This document shows positions 14,057-24,138 of a stretch of DNA of 64,000 nucleotides, in pieces; positions within the stretch are counted from its first letter, which is position 1; each line of letters opens with the position of its first letter. Source of the stretch: Rheinheimera sp. D18 (GTDB taxonomy: Bacteria > Pseudomonadota > Gammaproteobacteria > Enterobacterales > Alteromonadaceae); the NCBI RefSeq assembly GCF_004345025.1, contig NZ_CP037745.1, positions 1-64,000 of the forward strand. Direction: 5' to 3'. The translations under genes and the position numbers were made by a program. The notes beneath the pieces are model-generated. The model was not told where the DNA came from and ran no database searches. It saw only the letters and a program-made list of their open reading frames with translations.

Positions 14057-14260
14057 TTACCAGCGAATAACAATTTCGCAATACCATTCGCCACTACGAA
14101 CACCGCAACGAAGTTCACCACTTTGAGTGTCATAAGATGGTGCTGTAGCGAGCTTTGGCTCTGCTGCTATAGCTGTAGCCGGAACAGCGCCCACTATTAG
14201 CCCTAGCCCCAGCAGAGCGCCCAACATGGATTTTTTTATTGCAATTAACATATAATTCAT
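14057..14260 (-). CDS. Small secreted peptide precursor with two cysteines
   Basis: This 67-residue product has a clear signal peptide (KK near residue 9, hydrophobic MLGALLGLGLIVGAV, then ATAIA before AEP), leaving a mature peptide of about 34 residues. The C-terminus reads RCGVRSGEWYCEIVIRW: two cysteines eight residues apart and a Trp end. Possible starts are 14308, 14260, 14251 and 14227; none has a good ribosome site. I prefer 14260 because a 20-bp palindrome at 14328-14347 would crowd a start at 14308. The reading frame overlaps no other confirmed gene and precedes the CPPC protein and exporter genes on the same strand. It resembles a bacteriocin or signalling-peptide precursor in form only; I recognise no family. 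Confidence 0.62.
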   Translation of the reverse strand: MNYMLIAIKKSMLGALLGLGLIVGAVPATAIAAEPKLATAPSYDTQSGELRCGVRSGEWYCEIVIRW

Positions 14261-14327
14261 CAAAATTAATTTTTTGTTGGCTCTATTAAAGAGCAGGTTT
14301 ATTTTCATTAATTTATGATTTATTTAA

Positions 14328-14347
14328 ATATGTCATATTTTACATAT
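14328..14347. promoter_or_regulatory. 20-bp imperfect palindrome upstream of the peptide gene
   Basis: ATATGTCATATTTTACATAT has eight of ten complementary positions with perfect 6-bp arms. Its length and symmetry are like the 20-bp operators of LuxR-type dimers. It lies in the 65-bp gap between the LuxR-type gene and the peptide gene, so it is a candidate autoregulatory or activating site. AT-rich sequence makes chance symmetry more likely. Confidence 0.4.
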
Positions 14348-14373
14348 TGCATTTTCAATTCATGTAATGAACG

Positions 14374-15018
14374 CTATATTATTTCATTTAAAATCAAGCA
14401 TTTGGTTATGGCTTGTTGTCGGTTGACACTTTGCGTTTTCCTAATGGCATTAGTAATGTGTAGGTTGACTGTTCTCTCTGTAATGCCAACTATCTTTGAT
14501 GTTTCCCAAGAGCTTTTTCCTTGTGCTACCCAGAAAAGACAGGTTTTCTCACGTTGACTTAATTGATAAATTGGTGAGCGATTGCCTTCATTTTTCTTTA
14601 GGATTTTGGAAAAGAACAGGATAAAACGGTGCAGACTCATATCAATAGCCTTTATTTCTTGCTCTGCTCCATCAGTGGTGGAGCGGACTATAAAGAAATA
14701 TTGAATGCTGCTAATAACATCTGGAAATGGTAGTAATATCAAATCCATCTCTTTATCAACGTTTGCTGTGGTAAAAACTCCTATGTCTAATGAGCCATGG
14801 GCTTTTTTCACTCTATTTTGTAGAGCTAACCACAATACTTGATTAAGTTCTTGCGACGAGGGCTTGTCTAGTACAAGTCCCATTTTATTAACCAATACTC
14901 CATAGTTAATTATGCTGTCGAAGTGGTTGGTAAGGTTTCTTAGCAAAATCCACCAGTTGTAAAGAACTTCATGCCTTTGAATGTATGAAATAAAAATATT
15001 CCTATTTGCGCTCATCAT
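14374..15018 (-). CDS. LuxR-type transcriptional regulator (solo)
   Basis: The C-terminal 60 residues of this 214-residue protein form a GerE/LuxR helix-turn-helix: LSQREKTCLFWVAQGKSSWE followed by TERTVNLHITNAIRKTQS. The N-terminal 145 residues have the size and hydrophobic character of an autoinducer-binding-like domain, but I cannot find the conserved Trp-Tyr-Asp-Pro ligand residues of AHL receptors, and there is no LuxI gene in the window. It may sense another ligand. It is the first gene of the minus-strand run leading to the peptide and exporter, so it is the likely local regulator. The gene looks AT-rich relative to core genes. Confidence 0.83.
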   Translation of the reverse strand: MMSANRNIFISYIQRHEVLYNWWILLRNLTNHFDSIINYGVLVNKMGLVLDKPSSQELNQVLWLALQNRVKKAHGSLDIGVFTTANVDKEMDLILLPFPDVISSIQYFFIVRSTTDGAEQEIKAIDMSLHRFILFFSKILKKNEGNRSPIYQLSQREKTCLFWVAQGKSSWETSKIVGITERTVNLHITNAIRKTQSVNRQQAITKCLILNEII

Positions 15019-15093
15019 AAATCTCTGAGATGCGATATGTCTGGCAGCAAAGAGTAGGTTTTAGTGCTGAAAAAGCGATAAGCATGGCGTGGC

Positions 15094-15125
15094 TTTTAGG
15101 TAACGAGGTGTGTTTTTTGGGTAAC
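15094..15125. promoter_or_regulatory. Tandem 11-bp direct repeats spaced 21 bp: candidate operator
   Basis: TTTTAGGTAAC (15094-15104) and TTTTGGGTAAC (15115-15125) are 10/11 identical and offset by exactly 21 bp, two helical turns. They lie in the 139-bp gap between the winged-helix regulator and the LuxR-type gene. OmpR/ToxR-type winged helices bind direct repeats on one face of DNA, so this is a plausible site for the regulator encoded next door. An overlapping GGTGTG/CACACC inverted repeat spans 15107-15131. Confidence 0.42.
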
Positions 15126-15157
15126 CACACCCAATTGTCTGATTTTATTGATTTAAA

Positions 15158-17266
15158 TTAGTCAACTGAGAAGCTGAAAATACTCTGGAAACGCGGAGCT
15201 TTCTCACTGGCGATGATTTTTTTTGCGTCAGGTGATAATTGCGGCAGGGTTGGAGAAGTAAGACTGATTGGTAAAGGCAACTCAGCATTGGGTGTCAGGC
15301 TGGTGGATGCAATAGTGATTTGCATAGTCCGCTGTATTGGATCCAGAACTGTCTGCATATTGTCGATAGCGATTTCTGATATGACAGCAAACTGTTCATT
15401 TAATAGCAGGACTTTTTCGTCGGTACTAAAACCAATATAGTGCTGCTGTAACGGCGTTAGGGCGTAAAAATTACTTAGCAGCTGCTGGGTTGTCGAATCC
15501 CGATAGTTATAACGCATAATATACCAGTTACCGGCAATTTTTTCGGTATAGAGAATGCCATCTCCCTGAAGAGTAAAGCTACCGCCAGAAATCTGTGCCG
15601 CCGGGCTGGTAATAAATGTTAGCTCTTTGTCTAGTGGCGCTATTAATGCTAATTGGCCATTGATATTGGCTAAAAAACGCTTGTCGGTATGATGCCTGGC
15701 CAGAATTTGTAAGGTGTTAAACGTGTCTATACCATTAAATTCAAATGTTCGCAGAGGTTCGCCTTGCTTATAACCGGCCAGCACTTTACCGGCAGGGGTA
15801 TGCTGCAGCAACAGAAATTCAGTCTCGCTGATATAGAACATATCTTCAACAGATGAGTCGAATTCAAATATGCGGGAAGACGTAATGGCTGCTGCCGAGT
15901 TAAGCGCCGACTCTTTAAAATAGTTAGCAGACTGATTAACTTGTTCGCCAATGCCATAAAAGTGCTGACCGTTACGGGTTGCTACTCGAATATAACGCTG
16001 CTCCTGGCTATTTTTCACCAAAGACTGCGTCGTTGTATCAAATAAATAAAGTCCTTCTTCAGTGGTTAGTAGTAAAACGGCACTATTTGCTAACCATTGT
16101 AACGACTGTGGGTTGATGTTCAGGCGAACTGCCAGCTTGGTGCTGTGAGTTCCGGGTAAGATTATGGAAAGTTTTATCTCATCATCAGATGTCCTGCGGA
16201 CGATAGCCAACTGTGTTTGATCCGGCGACAGTGAGGCGAGATAGTCAAATTCTGATGCTTTAGCAGCAGAGGTCAGCGGCAACAGGCTACCGGACAGCAA
16301 ATTGATTTTATGCAGCACCGCCATCGGGGCCTGGGCATGGCCTAATGCTGCATAGACTTCATCAGTATTGCTTGTTCTTTCCAGTGCTGAAATTGAGCGA
16401 TAACCAGAAAGCACAATATTTTCCTCTGAGAGGCTGGTTGGGGCTGAAGCAATATTTCTGAGAATACTTAGCTTGCTGTCTTTAAAAGACAGATCGACAT
16501 AGGCAAGATCCTGATCATCATTGATAAATTTAATTTCGGTGATGTTGTTTGCATCTTCAGTGAGTTGTAATACCTGATTAAGTTTTCTATCAAGCAGGAA
16601 TAGCTGGTAACCACTGGCAGAATCGGTACGGGCTGAAAAGGCGACAAATCGTTGATCTATTGAAATATCAAGAGCATATTTTTCACTTGGAAAGGAGGTG
16701 ATGTTTTCCAGTTCTGCGATCTGAAACGGCATAAGCTCTGCTTCCGGAGCTTTATTAAATAACCAGATACTTATCAGCAAAATAGTGATGATTGTTCCTG
16801 CTATTACCGATCTTGCGATAATAGAACGTTTACTGTTATTCAATGTTTTTGCTATAGGACGCGGGGAGTGCAATATCTGCTCAACGGCTGAGGAAGATAA
16901 TTTTGTGTTAACTATTGGGGTTGGTTGAAGTAACAGGCGATAACCGCGACCAGGAGAAGACTGAATATATTGCGGGGTTTCGGCGGTATCACCCAAAGCG
17001 CCCCGCAGTTTACGGATAGTACCTCTGACGGCTGCGTCAGATACAAAGCGTCCGTGCCACACCTGTTCAATCAGTTCATTGATGGTGATATATTGGCCAG
17101 GCTTTTGGCTCAGGTAGGCTAGCAGCGCCACAGCTTTGGGTTCTATATTCTGTTCAATGTTATCTTTTAACAAAGTCAGTTGCTGAGAATTAAGTGTAAA
17201 TACACCTAGCTGCCAAAGAACAATTTCTTCTGTTTCCTGTGCTGAGGAATAACCGCTGTGCTGCAT
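15158..17266 (-). CDS. Membrane-bound winged-helix regulator with periplasmic beta-propeller-like domain (CadC/ToxR type)
   Basis: Residues 15-115 form an OmpR/ToxR-type winged helix (EPKAVALLAYLSQKPGQYIT, then LIEQVWHGRFVSDAAVRGTI and SSPGRGYRLL). A single TM segment follows (IIARSVIAGTIITILLISIWLF, stated here as two halves around residue 160). The remaining 520 residues are predicted periplasmic and show repeated WD40/TolB-like blades (for example DQRFVAFSARTDSASGYQLF, LASLSPDQTQLAIVRRT). This is a one-component membrane sensor: signal outside, DNA binding inside, as in CadC. At 702 residues it is longer than CadC (512) because of the propeller. It is at the right end of the island; its promoter would be in 17267-17350. 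Confidence 0.85.
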   Translation of the reverse strand: MQHSGYSSAQETEEIVLWQLGVFTLNSQQLTLLKDNIEQNIEPKAVALLAYLSQKPGQYITINELIEQVWHGRFVSDAAVRGTIRKLRGALGDTAETPQYIQSSPGRGYRLLLQPTPIVNTKLSSSAVEQILHSPRPIAKTLNNSKRSIIARSVIAGTIITILLISIWLFNKAPEAELMPFQIAELENITSFPSEKYALDISIDQRFVAFSARTDSASGYQLFLLDRKLNQVLQLTEDANNITEIKFINDDQDLAYVDLSFKDSKLSILRNIASAPTSLSEENIVLSGYRSISALERTSNTDEVYAALGHAQAPMAVLHKINLLSGSLLPLTSAAKASEFDYLASLSPDQTQLAIVRRTSDDEIKLSIILPGTHSTKLAVRLNINPQSLQWLANSAVLLLTTEEGLYLFDTTTQSLVKNSQEQRYIRVATRNGQHFYGIGEQVNQSANYFKESALNSAAAITSSRIFEFDSSVEDMFYISETEFLLLQHTPAGKVLAGYKQGEPLRTFEFNGIDTFNTLQILARHHTDKRFLANINGQLALIAPLDKELTFITSPAAQISGGSFTLQGDGILYTEKIAGNWYIMRYNYRDSTTQQLLSNFYALTPLQQHYIGFSTDEKVLLLNEQFAVISEIAIDNMQTVLDPIQRTMQITIASTSLTPNAELPLPISLTSPTLPQLSPDAKKIIASEKAPRFQSIFSFSVD

Positions 17267-17350
17267 AATATCCAGTTTATTAACAAAACGCCGGGCAATT
17301 ATAAATAATTGTTAGATAAATAACAGCATGGAGCCCTGAAAATTGGGAGA

Positions 17351-17512
17351 GGGTTAGCCCACTTAGCGTCAATGCGCGAGGTTATTGACAACTTCTTTGA
17401 CAAAGTAATGGTAAATGCCGATGACGCCGCCGTGCGGGCCAACCGCCAGGCGCTGTTAAAGCAGTTGCGCGAGTTGTTTTTGCAGGTAGCAGATATTTCA
17501 GTATTGCAGTAG
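17351..17512 (+). pseudogene. glyS: Displaced native 3' end of glyS (direct repeat, copy 2)
   Basis: This fragment starts abruptly after unrelated sequence and encodes the last 53 residues of GlyS in frame ([16 protein letters not shown] to DISVLQ) plus a TAG stop. It is 152/162 identical to 8888-9049. It has no start codon or upstream glyS sequence. A strong bidirectional terminator follows at 17529, as expected for the original end of the glyQS operon. The absence of frameshifts suggests a recent insertion or gene conversion. Confidence 0.92.
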
Positions 17513-17528
17513 TGCTAGAGCCAATAAC

Positions 17529-17557
17529 AAAAAGCCAGCATGATAGCTGGCTTTTTT
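17529..17557. terminator. Bidirectional terminator (original glyS end / GGDEF gene)
   Basis: The stem AAAAAGCCAGC/GCTGGCTTTTT with loop ATGATA has a T-run on both strands. It serves the plus-strand glyS tail and the convergent diguanylate cyclase gene whose stop is at 17559. Confidence 0.9.
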
Positions 17558-17558
17558 A

Positions 17559-18626
17559 TTAACCTGCAACTTGGTTTCGGCCAGCATTTTTTGCGCTATA
17601 TAGCATTTTATCGGCTAACTTAAGTGCTTCGTCGTACTGTTCGGCACTCTCGCAAATGGCGACACCGAAGCTCGCAGTAACTTGATAATGCTTATCTTGT
17701 TTTAGCATTTTCTCTTGGCTAACTTGTTGGCGAATTTTCTCGGCAACATTAAGTGCATCGGTATGATTGGTGTGGGGTAAAATTAATAAAAACTCTTCTC
17801 CGCCTATTCGACAGGCAAAATCTTGTTGTCGAATATTGCGTTTAAATAACATCGAGATCGCTTTTAGCACATCGTCACCGACATTATGACCATAGCGATC
17901 GTTCAACCGTTTAAAATGATCTATATCACACATAATTAGCGCCAGCGGAACAAACAGCTCCGGTTGTTCGGCTAAATTAGGCATTAAGCTGGAGTCGATA
18001 AAGCGCCTATTTGCTAGCAGGGTAAGGGCATCGGTATTAGCTTGCAGCTCTTTGTTTTCTTGCAACTTGTCCATTGCTTGATGGCTACGCTCACGATAAA
18101 AATCGTTTATCCAACAAACAATGATGACGATAACCAGTGAGGCAATAAAGCGGCTGGCTTCCGCATCTTTATACTGCGCAGGAATTAAGTCGGGAATGTA
18201 TAACATGACAGCAAGCGAAGTTAATAATAAAAAGTTAAAAATCAATGCCTTGCGAACGCCAAGTAGACCGAATAATATAGCGGGAAAGGGAAAAACCCAA
18301 TATAAAGCAGTATTGTTATAGCCGCCTTGAAACACTAAACTTAAAACAAAAAAACCGACTAAAATTGCTTCAACTGCACAGGCTCGGTCAAGGTTGTGGC
18401 TAATTTGAAACACGATGATGTTAACTAGAAACAATAAGCCAGTGCCAAATAAAATAACCGGTAATAGTATCTCTTCGGCATGGATATTTTTAATGCCGTA
18501 GATAAACATCACAAGACTTGTTATATAACTGACGAAGGCCAAAATATAATGGCGCCGACGCGCGTCTATTTTATCAACCTGCTTCTTGTCATGTTTAATT
18601 AACTGCGTTTGCAATGGCAACTCCAA
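17559..18626 (-). CDS. Membrane-anchored diguanylate cyclase (GGDEF)
   Basis: The enzyme condenses two GTP to cyclic di-GMP, which promotes biofilm over motility. The 355-residue product has about six TM segments in residues 27-175 and a cytoplasmic GGDEF domain with the active-site motif GGEEF (RIGGEEFLLILP) and an intact product-inhibition I-site RQQD exactly five residues before it. DNRFKRLND-type metal-binding residues appear as CDIDHFKRLNDRYGH. The N-terminal membrane domain is an unassigned sensor. It is convergent with the glyS tail and next to a receiver protein. Confidence 0.93.
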   Translation of the reverse strand: MELPLQTQLIKHDKKQVDKIDARRRHYILAFVSYITSLVMFIYGIKNIHAEEILLPVILFGTGLLFLVNIIVFQISHNLDRACAVEAILVGFFVLSLVFQGGYNNTALYWVFPFPAILFGLLGVRKALIFNFLLLTSLAVMLYIPDLIPAQYKDAEASRFIASLVIVIIVCWINDFYRERSHQAMDKLQENKELQANTDALTLLANRRFIDSSLMPNLAEQPELFVPLALIMCDIDHFKRLNDRYGHNVGDDVLKAISMLFKRNIRQQDFACRIGGEEFLLILPHTNHTDALNVAEKIRQQVSQEKMLKQDKHYQVTASFGVAICESAEQYDEALKLADKMLYSAKNAGRNQVAG

Positions 18627-18707
18627 ACCGATAAGCGCACTATAGATGCTAGCATAAGTCTAACAACCTGCTTGTTGAGCAGCTACCAGACGTGTTGGTT
18701 ATGTTAT

Positions 18708-19502
18708 TTACTGCTCTAATAATCTATATAACAACTGCTTTACCGCTTCTGGTTCAAAGGGTTTATCACACATCGCATTAACGCCACTTTGCGCAATATT
18801 AGCAAGGTGCGTATCGTTTGCTTCGCTGGTTACCATTAGTATTGGGATATGTGATAAGGCGCTATGTTCACGGATAAATTCAGTTAGTTCTCGGCCGTTA
18901 ACTTCAGGCATATTGTAATCAGTAACAACTAAGTCAAACATCTGCTGTTGCAGATGTTTGATCGCCTGTTTACCGTCTTCTGCTTCGGTAATATGCTGCA
19001 TGCCTAGATTGTTGAGTACGCGACGAATATGATTTCGGGCTAGGCGGCTGTCATCTACCACTAACACCCTTATATCGTGTACATCAAACAAGGTTAATTC
19101 CAATTCTGCAGGGTTAAGTAAATCTATTGCTGTATTAAGGGCTTTACCCAGTTGCATCGCGTTAAACGGTTTAGGTAGTATCGCAATAGCGCCTGATTGC
19201 TTAAAGGTTTCTAGCTGTGCTTTACGGCTCTCACTTGATACCAGCATAAACGGGATATCAGCTGTATTGCGGTTAGCTTTAAGCTGATGCAGCAGTTGTT
19301 CTGCGGTGCCGTCGACAAAGTGTAAAGCGCAGGCAATGGCATCAGGTTTATGTTGAGCAATAAGCTTTAGTGCTGTGTTTATACAGTCTGCTTCTGCTAC
19401 CTGAGTAACGTTTTCTTCAAGCAGTTTTTTACGAATAATTTTACGTTGTACCTCTGAAGGTTCAATCAGCAAAATATGTAAATCGGCAGGTGATAGTTGC
19501 AT
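18708..19502 (-). CDS. Tandem receiver-domain protein, first domain degenerate
   Basis: The 264-residue protein has two CheY-like receiver domains and no output domain. The second (about 143-264) is complete: VVDD acidic pair, phosphoacceptor Asp in LVVTDYNMPEVNG, Thr in LMVTSE and Lys in CDKPF. In the first (about 8-125) the acceptor position reads IACALHFVDG with Ala in place of Asp, although the Lys (LPKPF) is present. The first domain is therefore probably a pseudo-receiver used for binding. It may act as an adaptor for the nearby GGDEF and GAF proteins. Confidence 0.9.
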   Translation of the reverse strand: MQLSPADLHILLIEPSEVQRKIIRKKLLEENVTQVAEADCINTALKLIAQHKPDAIACALHFVDGTAEQLLHQLKANRNTADIPFMLVSSESRKAQLETFKQSGAIAILPKPFNAMQLGKALNTAIDLLNPAELELTLFDVHDIRVLVVDDSRLARNHIRRVLNNLGMQHITEAEDGKQAIKHLQQQMFDLVVTDYNMPEVNGRELTEFIREHSALSHIPILMVTSEANDTHLANIAQSGVNAMCDKPFEPEAVKQLLYRLLEQ

Positions 19503-19591
19503 AACGGCTCCGCAACAAAATGAACACTAAATAACACCACAGTAATGGCGGTGGAACTGCAAATAAATCGTCACTATTAAACTTATATATT

Positions 19592-20086
19592 CTAGATAAT
19601 ACTTGAGCCAAACAGTTTGCAAACCGCTTTTACAAACTCGACTTCATCGACGCTCCAGTGCTTTATCGTGTTTGTTTGTTCGCAACAAATGATGCCGGCA
19701 ATACCACTGCGCTGCTTTATCGGTACGTCAAGTAATGAGCGAATATTCATTGGTCGTAAAAAATGCTCACATAACTCGGACGTTGCTGGATGATGAAAAG
19801 CATCAGCTGCGAGGACCACATCGTTACTATCTAACGCGGAAAAATAGTTTGGAAAGCTCCAACGGTCGATCATCAAGGCCTCTTCAGTAATGCCATGTTG
19901 TTGATCTAATAGCATTTGACAGCTCATTAGATCACTATCGACAAACAGCCATAGGCCGGCACGTTGAATTTGCAGTGTGTCTAAACAACCCTGCAACAAG
20001 GCTTGAGTAACAGTTGCCTTAGTTGAACTGGAGTGGTTGGCTTTTTCTTTTAGTTGTGCCAGCGATTCAGCAAAACGGTTATCCAT
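19592..20086 (-). CDS. GAF-domain protein
   Basis: The 164-residue protein is essentially one GAF domain, a small-molecule or redox-sensing fold: TQALLQGCLDTLQIQRAGLW, LDQQHGITEEAL and RSLLDVPIKQRSGIAGIICC are typical. There is no attached catalytic domain, so it would act through a partner. It is in the same orientation as the receiver protein and diguanylate cyclase downstream, which suggests a small signalling unit. Ligand unknown. Confidence 0.85.
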   Translation of the reverse strand: MDNRFAESLAQLKEKANHSSSTKATVTQALLQGCLDTLQIQRAGLWLFVDSDLMSCQMLLDQQHGITEEALMIDRWSFPNYFSALDSNDVVLAADAFHHPATSELCEHFLRPMNIRSLLDVPIKQRSGIAGIICCEQTNTIKHWSVDEVEFVKAVCKLFGSSII

Positions 20087-20254
20087 AACGTTTTACACTC
20101 TAATACGGTTGCTAGTGCTTAGTATTAAAATGCCGTTTTTATCTACAGATTGCAAGTAGCTATGGTTGTTAAGAAACTGGCCAACCACTAAGATGGATGA
20201 CGATCATGATGCGCTCCGTGCGAGCAACAACTTAATAAACACTAGATTACTGAA

Positions 20255-20497
20255 TTAACCTTTTTTAACGACATAGCGATATGGCAATTCCGTAGTGTCG
20301 CTGGCAAGTAACTGGTGATCCATAAAACGACAAAATGCGGGTATATCACGAGTAGTGGCAGGGTCGTCGGCTATAATTAGTAAGGTTTCACCTGCCTGCA
20401 TTTGGCGAATTTGTAGGCGTATCATCATTACCGGCTCTGGGCAGCGCATACCTAAGGCATCTAAGGTTTTATCTGCGTTGCTAAAAAACTGCTGCAT
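20255..20497 (-). CDS. tusA: Sulfur carrier protein TusA
   Basis: TusA accepts persulfide from IscS and relays sulfur to TusBCD for 2-thiouridine at tRNA position 34. The 80-residue product contains [20 protein letters not shown] with the persulfide cysteine in CPEP, and [17 protein letters not shown], close to E. coli TusA (81 residues). It is downstream of the fadBA operon but separated by a terminator. Confidence 0.96.
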   Translation of the reverse strand: MQQFFSNADKTLDALGMRCPEPVMMIRLQIRQMQAGETLLIIADDPATTRDIPAFCRFMDHQLLASDTTELPYRYVVKKG

Positions 20498-20549
20498 TAT
20501 TACTCCGATAATTAAATTTTAAAACCTAACCGGTTCCAACCAAACAATT

Positions 20550-20582
20550 AAGAAAAAATAAAGGCCGTAAAAACGGCCTTTA
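20550..20582 (-). terminator. Intrinsic terminator of fadBA
   Basis: Read on the minus strand, AAAGGCCGT/ACGGCCTTT closes a short A/T loop and is followed by a T-rich tract (20550-20560). It sits 31 bp beyond the fadA stop. Confidence 0.88.
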
Positions 20583-20612
20583 TTCTATGCGATTGTGAGT
20601 AAGGCTGCCAGT

Positions 20613-23946
<3,334 letters not shown>

Positions 23947-23984
23947 AACGGTGCTCCTTGGTCGCGTAAGTTAGGGTTGGTCGC

Positions 23985-24001
23985 AACTGGTACGATGAGA
24001 T
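23985..24001. promoter_or_regulatory. Candidate FadR operator upstream of fadB
   Basis: AACTGGTACGATGAGAT agrees with the FadR consensus AACTGGTCNGACCAGTT at 12 of 16 fixed positions, including the whole left half. It lies 39 bp upstream of the fadB start. The right half is poor, so support is moderate. Confidence 0.35.
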
Positions 24002-24046
24002 TATCTGAATCAGTGTGTCGCGGTTTGGTAAAAAATTCAACCGTTA

Positions 24047-24064
24047 TTTAAACACTTGTTTGAA
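24047..24064. promoter_or_regulatory. PsrA/TetR-type palindrome between fadB and slt
   Basis: TTTAAACACTTGTTTGAA has 7-bp arms with one mismatch around a 4-bp centre. Fatty-acid-responsive TetR-family regulators (PsrA) of gammaproteobacteria bind palindromes with GTTT/AAAC arms upstream of fad genes. It lies 101 bp upstream of fadB. Confidence 0.4.
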
Positions 24065-24138
24065 TATGACCGCAACGGCCAGCGATAACTATAGGTGTAT
24101 TTCTTTCGGATTAGAATTTTTGTTGGGGGTTTATCGTC

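Larger units (their letters stand above)
9050..17350. mobile_element. 8.3-kb accessory island inserted at the 3' end of glyS
   Basis: The block between the two glyS 3'-end copies holds only minus-strand genes: regulator, LuxR-type regulator, small peptide, CPPC protein, membrane fusion protein, ATPase and permease. I see no integrase, transposase or tRNA in it. The arrangement fits a single crossover between the resident glyS and incoming circular or concatenated DNA carrying a related glyS 3' end, leaving a hybrid intact glyS, the cargo and the displaced native tail. Insertion by an unseen recombinase is the alternative. Confidence 0.72.

Noticed and set aside
14003-14087. Longer start for the CPPC protein at 14087
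   Set aside because: It would overlap the peptide gene in another frame and lacks a ribosome site and signal peptide; 14003 has both.
9050-17350. Integrative element with integrase or transposase
   Set aside because: No recombinase, insertion sequence or inverted terminal repeats were found in the block; the boundary repeats are glyS sequence.
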